A stretch of 12,320 nucleotides of DNA from ZCTH02-B3 sp036563895 (lineage in GTDB: Bacteria > Bacillota > Bacilli > Paenibacillales > Paenibacillaceae): the NCBI GenBank assembly GCA_036563895.1, contig DATCLN010000105.1, forward strand, positions 1 to 12,320, written 5' to 3'. A program made the position numbers and the translations under genes. Numbering within the stretch: the stretch's first letter is position 1; the number at the start of each line of letters is the position of its first letter. Positions 6,105 through 12,320 of the stretch are shown here, one piece after another. The notes below the pieces were generated by a model, which was given only the letters and a program-made list of their open reading frames with translations, was not told the DNA's origin and searched no databases.

Positions 6105-6728
6105 GTGATCGCCATCATCGACTACGGCATGGGGAATCTGCACAGCGTCAGCAAGGCGGTGGAGCGGCTCGGGCACGAGGCTGTCGTCACCTCGTCGCCG
6201 GAGACGATCCTGCGTGCGGATGGGGCCATTCTGCCCGGCGTGGGCGCCTTCGGCGACGCCATGCGCAATCTGCGGGAGAGCGGACTGGACGAAACGGTCC
6301 GGCGGTTCCATGCGTCGGGACGTCCGCTCCTCGGCATTTGCCTGGGCATGCAGCTGCTTTTTACGGAAAGCGAAGAGTACGGGCCGCATCGGGGGCTTGA
6401 CCTCCTTCCCGGCCGGGTGGTCCGGTTTCCGGGCGACCGCAAGGTGCCGCACATGGGCTGGAACGAACTGAAGTTTGTCCGGCCGGATCCCCTGCTGGAG
6501 GGCATGCGGCCCGGCCACGTCTATTTCGTGCATTCCTATCGTGTGTTGCCGGAAGAGCCGGGCGACCTGATCGCCGTCACCGACTACGGCGGCCCGGTCG
6601 CGGCCATCGTCGGCCGCGGGAATCTGTACGGCATGCAATTCCATCCGGAAAAAAGCGGAACGCTCGGCATGGCGATTCTGGAGCGCTTTGCCGCGCTGAC
6701 CGTCGGTTCATACGGGAGGACTTCGTGA
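6105..6728 (+). CDS. hisH: Imidazole glycerol phosphate synthase, glutaminase subunit
   Basis: HisH is a class I glutamine amidotransferase that passes ammonia to HisF. The 207-residue protein starts IAIIDYGMGNLHSVSKA and contains the oxyanion-strand region ILPGVGAFGDAM (42-53), the nucleophile elbow LLGICLGMQL with C79, KVPHMGWN (113-120), YFVHSY (140-145), and the catalytic H180 and E182 in QFHPEKSG. The start is GTG 6105, four bases after the hisB stop, with GGGAGTG (6088-6094) upstream; this gives the family N-terminus, while the open frame upstream of it is an unconserved overlap with hisB. The stop overlaps the hisA start (GTGA). Confidence 0.97.
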   Translation: MIAIIDYGMGNLHSVSKAVERLGHEAVVTSSPETILRADGAILPGVGAFGDAMRNLRESGLDETVRRFHASGRPLLGICLGMQLLFTESEEYGPHRGLDLLPGRVVRFPGDRKVPHMGWNELKFVRPDPLLEGMRPGHVYFVHSYRVLPEEPGDLIAVTDYGGPVAAIVGRGNLYGMQFHPEKSGTLGMAILERFAALTVGSYGRTS

Positions 6729-7510
6729 GCGATTTTGTCATCTACCCCGCCATCGACATTCGCGGCGGGAAGTGCGTGAGGCTTTTTCAGGGCGATTACG
6801 GACAGGAGACGGTGTATCACGACGACCCGGTGGCCGTGGCGCGGGAGTGGGAAGCGCAGGGCGCGCGCTGGCTCCATGTGGTGGACCTGGACGGCGCAAA
6901 GGAAGGCCGTCCGGTGAACGCCGGACTCATCGGCCGGATTGCAGCGGCGGTGCGCATCCCCGTGCAGACGGGAGGGGGACTTCGCCGGGAGGAAGATGTG
7001 GAGCGGCTCGTCGGGCTCGGCGCCGCGCGGGTCATCCTCGGCACCGCGGCCATCGAGGACCGGGCCTTCGTCGTGCGCATGCTGGAGAAATTCGGCGAGC
7101 GGATCGCCATCGGCATCGACGCCCGGGACGGGCGGGTGGCCACGCGCGGATGGCTGGAGACCTCCGAAGTGCGGGCGGAAGAGCTGGCGGCCGCGCTGGC
7201 GGCGGAAGGCGCAGCCACTTTCATCTTTACGGACATCTCCCGGGACGGCACGCTGGGCGGCCCGAACGTGGACGCCATCTTGCGCCTGGCGAGGGCGTCG
7301 GGACGCACCGTGATCGCTTCCGGCGGCGTGCGGGAAACCGGCGATTTGCTCCGGCTCGCGGCGCACCGGCGGGACGGCGTGGGCGGCGCCATCGTCGGCA
7401 AGGCCCTGTACACGGGCAACATCCGGCTGGCCGACGCCCTGGGGGAACTCGGAAACCTGCGGGAAAAGGAGGATGCCGATGCTGGCGAAACGGATCATCC
7501 CCTGTCTTGA
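6725..7510 (+). CDS. hisA: ProFAR isomerase (phosphoribosylformimino-AICAR-P isomerase)
   Basis: HisA catalyses the Amadori rearrangement of ProFAR to PRFAR on a (beta/alpha)8 barrel. The 261-residue protein shows YPAIDIRGGKCVRL (7-20, catalytic D11), VVDLDGAKEGRPVN (52-65), the first phosphate site QTGGGLR (81-87), GIDARDG (130-136, second catalytic Asp D132), TDISRDGT (169-176) and the second phosphate site ASGGV (198-202), with VGKALY (224-229) near the end. GTG 6725 has GGGAGGA (6714-6720) 4 nt upstream and overlaps the hisH stop. The C-terminal tail (from about 245) is read through the hisF ribosome site and overlaps hisF by 32 bp; it is polar and probably dispensable. HisA with HisF duplicates the ancient half-barrel fold. 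Confidence 0.97.
   Translation: MSDFVIYPAIDIRGGKCVRLFQGDYGQETVYHDDPVAVAREWEAQGARWLHVVDLDGAKEGRPVNAGLIGRIAAAVRIPVQTGGGLRREEDVERLVGLGAARVILGTAAIEDRAFVVRMLEKFGERIAIGIDARDGRVATRGWLETSEVRAEELAAALAAEGAATFIFTDISRDGTLGGPNVDAILRLARASGRTVIASGGVRETGDLLRLAAHRRDGVGGAIVGKALYTGNIRLADALGELGNLREKEDADAGETDHPLS
7466..7472 (+). promoter_or_regulatory. Ribosome binding site that fixes the hisF start at 7479
   Basis: AAGGAGG ends immediately before an in-frame ATG at 7473, leaving no spacer, but is 6 nt from ATG 7479. The second ATG is therefore the start; the resulting MLAKRIIPCLDVKDG matches the family N-terminus exactly in length. The site lies inside the hisA coding region. Confidence 0.8.
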
Positions 7511-8233
7511 CGTCAAGGACGGCCGCGTGGTGAAAGGGGTCAATTTCGTGCAGCTGCGCGACGCGGGCGACCCGGTGGAGCTGGCTGCCCTTTATGACCG
7601 GGAAGGCGCCGACGAGCTGGTGTTTCTCGACATCTCCGCCTCGGTGGAAGGCCGGGGCACCATGGTGGACGTGGTGCGGCGGACGGCGGAGGAAGTCCAC
7701 ATCCCGTTTACGGTGGGCGGAGGCATCTCCTCCGTGGAAGACATGAAACGGCTGCTTCGCGCCGGCGCGGACAAGATCAGCATCAACACCGCGGCGGTGC
7801 TGAACCCCTCGCTGATCAGCGAAGGCTCCCGCGTGTTCGGGGCGCAGTGCATCGTGCTGGCCATTGACGCGAAATACAATCCGGAATGGAACGACTGGGA
7901 AGTCTATACGCACGGCGGCCGCAACCCGACGGGCATGCGGGTGCTGGAGTGGGCGAAAAGGGGCGAGGAGCTGGGCGCCGGCGAGATCCTGCTCACGAGC
8001 ATGGACGCCGACGGCACGAAGGACGGCTTCGACATCGCCCTGACCCGCGCCGTTTCCGACGCCGTGGGCATTCCGGTCATCGCCTCGGGCGGCGCCGGAA
8101 CCGTGCAGCATTTCATCGACGTGTTCATCGAAGGGCATGCCGACGCGGCCCTGGCGGCCAGCATTTTCCACTACCGGGAAGTGTCCATCCGCGAAGTGAA
8201 GGAAGCGCTGCGCGCCGAAGGAGTGAGCGTGCG

Positions 8234-8237
<4 letters not shown>
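7479..8237 (+). CDS. hisF: Imidazole glycerol phosphate synthase, cyclase subunit
   Basis: HisF joins ammonia from HisH to PRFAR and cyclises it to imidazole-glycerol phosphate plus AICAR. The 252-residue barrel has CLDVKDGRVVKG (9-20) with catalytic D11 and K19, ELVFLDISAS (46-55), the phosphate site TVGGGI (78-83), AIDAKY (128-133) with the second catalytic Asp D130, THGGR (144-148), LLTSMDADGT (171-180), and the second phosphate site ASGGAG (202-207). The residues that distinguish HisF from HisA are all present. It overlaps hisA by 32 bp and the hisIE start by 4 nt (ATGA), so the HisH-HisA-HisF block is translationally linked. Confidence 0.98.
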
Positions 8238-9070
<833 letters not shown>

Positions 9071-9151
9071 GCGTGAGCCGGACGGCGAGCGTCAAGACCG
9101 ATGAGCGACGCGGCAGCGGGCCGGCCGGAGCGGGGCGCAAGCAAAGCATAT

Positions 9152-9181
9152 CGGACCGAGGGGAACCGGCCTTCCGGTCCG
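9152..9181 (+). other. GC-rich hairpin in the hisIE-prs gap
   Basis: CGGACCG (9152-9158) pairs perfectly with CGGTCCG (9175-9181), and AGG/CCT can add three more pairs past a 2-nt bulge. No U-tract follows, so it is not a standard terminator. The 166-bp gap (9071-9236) shows no believable promoter; the hairpin could stabilise or mark a processed mRNA end, or be a chance product of high GC. Confidence 0.3.
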
Positions 9182-9236
9182 CACGCCGTTTCAGCGCAGG
9201 CGTAGGGACCGCCGGTTCCGGAGAAGGGGTGCGCAC

Positions 9237-10190
9237 ATGCACGGAGGCAAAGGGCTGCGGATTTTCCCGGGATCCTCCAACCCGGAGCTGGCCGCCAGGA
9301 TCGCCGACCATCTCGGCGTTCCCCTGGGCAGGATCAAGCTGTCCCGCTTCAGGAGCGGCGAAATCTACGTGCATTACGAGGAAAGCGTCCGCAACTGCGA
9401 CGTGTTCCTGGTCCAGTCGCTCTCCCATCCCGTCAACGACCATTTCGTGGAACTCTTGATCATGATCGACGCGGCCAAGCGGGCCTCCGCGCGGACGGTC
9501 AACGTGGTGATGCCCTATTACGGCTACTCCCGCCAGGAGCGGAAGGCGGCGCCGCGGGAGCCGATCACCGCGAAGCTGGTCGCCGACGTGCTCACCACGG
9601 CCGGCGCCGGCCGGGTGGTGACCCTCGACCTGCACGCGCCCGCCATTCAAGGATTTTTCAATATTCCGGTGGATCACCTTACCGCCCTGGACCTCATTTG
9701 CGAGTACCTTAAATCCAAAAGGATCAAGCGGCCCGTGGTGGTGTCGCCGGACGCGGGGCGGGTGTCCACGGCGGAGAATCTGGCCAGCCAGCTGGACGCG
9801 CCCTTCGCGGTCATGATCAAGAAGCGGCCGGCCCACAACCAATCGGTGGTCACCCACATCATCGGGGAAGTGGAAGGCCGGACGCCGATCATCATCGAAG
9901 ACATGATCGACACGGGCACCACCATCCTCCAGGCGGTGGAGGGACTCAGGGAGCGGGGCGCGGAAAGCGCGGTGGTGTGCGCGACCCACGGGATTTTCTC
10001 CGGCGGCGCCCTCCGGAAGCTCGACCATCCCGCCATCGAGGAGATTGTCGTCACGGATTCCATCCGGATTCCGGAGAACGGCGTATCCAAGCTCAGGGTG
10101 CTGACCGTGGCTCCCTTGCTGGCGGAGGCGATCCGCATCATCACGGAAGGCGGCTCCATCAGCACCCTGTTTCGCAACAAAGGCATCTGA
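9237..10190 (+). CDS. prs: Ribose-phosphate pyrophosphokinase (PRPP synthetase) paralogue, his-operon linked
   Basis: The 317-residue protein aligns along its whole length with class I PRPP synthetase, which makes PRPP from ribose 5-phosphate and ATP. Conserved: SRFRSGEIYVHYEES (36-50), PVNDHFVELLIMIDA (65-79), the ATP site PYYGYSRQERK (93-103), REPITAKL (107-114), the metal/catalytic DLHAPAIQGFFNIPVDHL (131-148, H133), the flexible-loop KKR (195-197), and the C-terminal VAPLLAEAI. Changed: the ribose-phosphate loop reads SPDAGRVSTAE (170-180) where housekeeping Prs has SPDxGGVxRAR, and the PRPP motif reads EDMIDTGTT (221-229) rather than DDIIDTAGT. It is therefore a divergent paralogue, likely additional to a main prs elsewhere. 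Start ATG 9237 has AAGGGG 8 nt upstream. Its position after hisIE suggests PRPP supply for, or sensing by, the his pathway; activity is not proven. Confidence 0.9.
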   Translation: MHGGKGLRIFPGSSNPELAARIADHLGVPLGRIKLSRFRSGEIYVHYEESVRNCDVFLVQSLSHPVNDHFVELLIMIDAAKRASARTVNVVMPYYGYSRQERKAAPREPITAKLVADVLTTAGAGRVVTLDLHAPAIQGFFNIPVDHLTALDLICEYLKSKRIKRPVVVSPDAGRVSTAENLASQLDAPFAVMIKKRPAHNQSVVTHIIGEVEGRTPIIIEDMIDTGTTILQAVEGLRERGAESAVVCATHGIFSGGALRKLDHPAIEEIVVTDSIRIPENGVSKLRVLTVAPLLAEAIRIITEGGSISTLFRNKGI

Positions 10191-10225
10191 AGGAACGAAT
10201 TTCCGGATTTGGCTGCCTCCTTCAG
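10187..10225 (+). terminator. Possible weak terminator or processing hairpin after prs
   Basis: CTGAAGGA (10187-10194), which includes the prs stop codon, pairs perfectly with TCCTTCAG (10218-10225) across a 23-nt loop. It is followed by GTTGGTTTCG, too mixed for a clear U-tract. It lies directly before a new promoter, where an operon boundary is expected. Confidence 0.35.
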
Positions 10226-10250
10226 GTTGGTTTCGCGCGGCGTGCGGCTG

Positions 10251-10259
10251 TGTTATAAT
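10251..10259 (+). promoter_or_regulatory. Extended -10 sigma-A promoter for the TPR gene and trxB
   Basis: TATAAT at 10254-10259 is a perfect -10, preceded by the TGn extension (TGT, 10251-10253). No good -35 exists at 16-18 bp (TTCGCG at 10232 is the best at 3/6), which the extended -10 can offset. Transcription would start near 10266, giving a ~50-nt leader. It is followed by the strong GGGAGGTG ribosome site at 10301-10308. Confidence 0.7.
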
Positions 10260-10316
10260 CCATGTGGATGCCATAGCGCAATTCCCGTGCCATTCCCCCG
10301 GGGAGGTGCCCAGCCA

Positions 10317-12092
10317 ATGAGCCAGCGAAGGACACGTACGGCCGACGATCGGCAGACGAACGTCATTCCGATTCGGCTGGACGCGTCTTTTTTCTTTGAA
10401 CGCGCCGTCCAGTCGCTGGACCGCTGCCGCTACGACAAGGCGCTGAAGTACTTCCGCCGGGCGGTCGAGTTTGAGCCGGACAATCCGGTGAACCACTGCA
10501 ACATGGCCGGCATTCTCTCGGAAATGGGGCGGTACGAGGAGTCCAATTCGATTCTCCGCGTCATTCTCGAGCGCATCGACCCGGGGATGACGGAGTGCTA
10601 CTACTATCTGGCCAACAACTACGCCAACATGGAGCGGTACGAAGATGCGGAGGAGGCCCTCATCCGCTATCTGGAGACCGATCCGCACGGGCATTATCTG
10701 GAAGAGGCGGATGAGCTGCTGGAGCTCCTGCATTACGAGCTGAACCGGCCGCTGCGCATCAGCACCATCAAATGCCGGGAGCACCTGTTCGCCCACGACA
10801 AGGCGCGCGGGCTGCTGGAGGCGGGGCGTTTTTGGGAAGCGGCCCGCCTGCTGGAAGAAATTCTCGAGCGGCAGCCCGATTTTTCCGCGGCCCGCAACAA
10901 CCTCGCCTTGGCATATTACTATATGGGGTACCTGGAAAAATCGATGCAGCTCACGTCGCAGGTGCTGGAGACGGACCCCGGCAACCTGCACGCGCTGTGC
11001 AATCTGGCGATTTTCTGCCGCCACAAGGGACGGGAGGCGGACCTGGCGGAGCTTGCGGAACGGCTGAAGCGCATCGTGCCGATCCACCCCGAGCATACCC
11101 TCAAGCTGGCCACGACCCTGGGGATCGTCGGCGAGCACGGGGAAGCGCACCGCCTGTTCGGGCGGCTGCTCAGGCACGGAGAGCTGGCCGAGGAACCGAG
11201 CCTGCTCCACTTCGCCGCCGTCGCCGCCGCCAACGCCGGCGACTTCGACGAGGCGGAGAAGCACTGGCGTGCCGCGCGTCGGCTGGATCCCGGTTCGCCG
11301 GTTCCCGCCTATTATCTGGGCAAACTGGAGGACATGCGCGCCGGCCGGGAACCGCCGCCGGCCCACTACCACTACCACATGCCCGTCGAAGAACAGTTTC
11401 GGCGGTGGGAACGGGATCCCGCGCAGATGTCCCGGGCGATCCGCGAAGATCCCCTTGTCCGTTCGTCCCTTTTCTGGGCGCTCCGCAGCGGCGACCGGCG
11501 GACGAAGAGCCAGGTGATCCAGGCGCTGGGCCTGGCGGCGGACGAGGAAGTGGTGGAAGCGCTCAAGGCGTTTCTCCTCGACCCCGCGGAAGACAACGAT
11601 CTGAAGCGGGTCGCCGTGCTGGTGCTGCGTTCGATCGGGGTGGAGGACAAGCTGCAGGTGATGTTCTCCGGACGCGTGCTGACCCTGGAAAGCAGGCGAC
11701 GGCCGCCGCGGCTGCCGTTCTGGGACAACGCCTGGCAAAACGTGCTGGACCGGGCCCTGGCAGGCATGGCGGACCGCTATGACATGGTGGAACAGCACGA
11801 CATGATGACGCTTTGGGTGGATTTTCTGGCGCGGGTCTACCCGCAGGTGCCCAAGGTGAGCAGACCGGCCGCCTGGGCGGCGGCGCTGGAATACTGGGTG
11901 GCCCGGATGCACCGCAAACCGGTGGCCTACCCCGAGCTGGCGGAACGATACGGCGTTTCCCTGGCCAGCCTCAGCCGCTGCGTCAACCGCATCGATGAAG
12001 CCTGCGGCATTCGGGAAAAACTGAAATGGACGAAGGGCGTGTTTTGGCCGAACCCGGCGCGGCCGGAAGACGACGGATTTCCGCTGCTGTAG
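10317..12092 (+). CDS. yvcD: TPR-repeat protein, YvcD type, with HTH-like C-terminus
   Basis: This is a 591-residue soluble helical-repeat protein with no signal peptide or membrane helix. TPR-like units are visible at about 24-57 (FFFERAVQSLDRCRYDKALK onward), 58-91, 93-126, 163-190, 191-224 and 292-326, each with the G/A-Y and DP spacing of the repeat. A His/Tyr-rich patch HYHYHMP (350-356) follows. Residues about 372-446 look like HEAT/armadillo-type helices (VIQALGLAADEEVVEALKAF; VAVLVLRSIG). Near the end, 537-559 resembles a helix-turn-helix (ELAERYGVSLASLSRCVNRI). ATG 10317 has GGGAGGTG 8 nt upstream; the frame is open from 10209 but that part is leader and promoter. Its place before trxB matches yvcD of B. 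subtilis, whose function is unknown to me; it is longer than that homologue (about 484). Helical repeats suggest a protein-binding scaffold. Confidence 0.88.
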   Translation: MSQRRTRTADDRQTNVIPIRLDASFFFERAVQSLDRCRYDKALKYFRRAVEFEPDNPVNHCNMAGILSEMGRYEESNSILRVILERIDPGMTECYYYLANNYANMERYEDAEEALIRYLETDPHGHYLEEADELLELLHYELNRPLRISTIKCREHLFAHDKARGLLEAGRFWEAARLLEEILERQPDFSAARNNLALAYYYMGYLEKSMQLTSQVLETDPGNLHALCNLAIFCRHKGREADLAELAERLKRIVPIHPEHTLKLATTLGIVGEHGEAHRLFGRLLRHGELAEEPSLLHFAAVAAANAGDFDEAEKHWRAARRLDPGSPVPAYYLGKLEDMRAGREPPPAHYHYHMPVEEQFRRWERDPAQMSRAIREDPLVRSSLFWALRSGDRRTKSQVIQALGLAADEEVVEALKAFLLDPAEDNDLKRVAVLVLRSIGVEDKLQVMFSGRVLTLESRRRPPRLPFWDNAWQNVLDRALAGMADRYDMVEQHDMMTLWVDFLARVYPQVPKVSRPAAWAAALEYWVARMHRKPVAYPELAERYGVSLASLSRCVNRIDEACGIREKLKWTKGVFWPNPARPEDDGFPLL

Positions 12093-12132
12093 GCGGCGGA
12101 CGCAAACGGCGGATACGGGGAAGGTGAATCTC

Positions 12133-12320
12133 ATGGAAAAGACGATCATCATCGGCACGGGCCCCGCCGGTCTGACGGCCGCCATCTACCTGGCGCGGGC
12201 CAACGTGAATCCGTTGGTCATTGAAGGACCCGAACCGGGCGGGCAGCTGACAACCACCACCGACGTGGAAAATTTCCCCGGTTTTCCGGAAGGCATCCTG
12301 GGACCGGAGCTGATGGACCG
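12133..12320 (+). CDS. trxB: Thioredoxin reductase, N-terminal part (3' end outside window)
   Basis: TrxB is the FAD/NADPH enzyme that reduces thioredoxin. The visible 62 codons start MEKTIIIGTGPAGLTAAIYLARA, with the FAD dinucleotide-binding GTGPAG at 8-13, then PGGQLTTTTDVENFPGFP (35-52) and ILGPELM, all hallmarks of the low-molecular-weight TrxB family. ATG 12133 has AAGGTGA (12121-12127) 5 nt upstream. It lies 40 bp after the yvcD stop with no terminator or promoter between, so the two are probably cotranscribed from 10254. The CXXC active site and NADPH domain lie beyond the window, so distinction from a ferredoxin-NADP reductase relative rests on the N-terminal motifs and on synteny. 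Confidence 0.94.
   Translation, partial: MEKTIIIGTGPAGLTAAIYLARANVNPLVIEGPEPGGQLTTTTDVENFPGFPEGILGPELMD

Noticed and set aside
9140..9236. Separate promoter for prs
   Set aside because: GCATATC is the only AT-containing patch and has no matching -35 or good -10.

Overview
The window is a contiguous, all-plus-strand stretch of a GC-rich Bacillales (Firmicutes) chromosome. It follows the order known from Bacillus subtilis, lgt - ppaX - yvoF - hisZ - hisG - hisD - hisB - hisH - hisA - hisF - hisIE - yvcD - trxB, with one additional gene, a PRPP-synthetase-like gene, between hisIE and the yvcD homologue. Short-form HisG with HisZ, strong AGGAGG ribosome binding sites, GTG/TTG starts and an HPr(Ser-P) phosphatase (PpaX) gene all fit low-copy-number Firmicutes chromosomal biology; the high GC, the long loop in Lgt and the extra prs-like gene make me favour a Paenibacillaceae-type organism (inference, not proven here).

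Layout. Positions 2-1942 carry the end of lgt (5' end outside the window), ppaX and the yvoF-type acyltransferase, closed by a convincing intrinsic terminator (1945-1980). A 210-bp control region (1943-2152) follows, with a near-consensus CcpA cre box, two candidate promoters, an inverted repeat and small leader hairpins. From 2153 to 9070 runs a tightly packed histidine biosynthesis operon: hisZ, hisG, hisD, hisB, hisH, hisA, hisF, hisIE, mostly with 4-nt stop/start overlaps or gaps of a few bases. The prs-like gene (9237-10190) is separated from hisIE by 166 bp with no visible promoter and is probably cotranscribed. A promoter with a perfect, extended -10 (10254-10259) then starts a new unit: a 591-residue TPR protein (yvcD type) and trxB (start only, runs off the window end).

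Function. The operon encodes every step from PRPP + ATP to imidazole-glycerol phosphate, and on to imidazole-acetol phosphate; hisC, histidinol-phosphate phosphatase and hisJ/K functions are absent here and must lie elsewhere, as in other Bacillales. The prs-like gene would make or sense PRPP, the HisG substrate. There is no stretch over 300 bp without a gene, and I see no tRNA, rRNA, mobile element, CRISPR array, T-box or toxin/defence cassette.

I did not find a previously undescribed system. The items most worth a second look are the divergent PRPP synthetase inside the his operon, the cre-like box plus inverted repeat in the hisZ control region, the TPR protein with an HTH-like C-terminus, and the Ala/Gly-rich low-complexity extensions or linkers on Lgt, HisB and HisIE.
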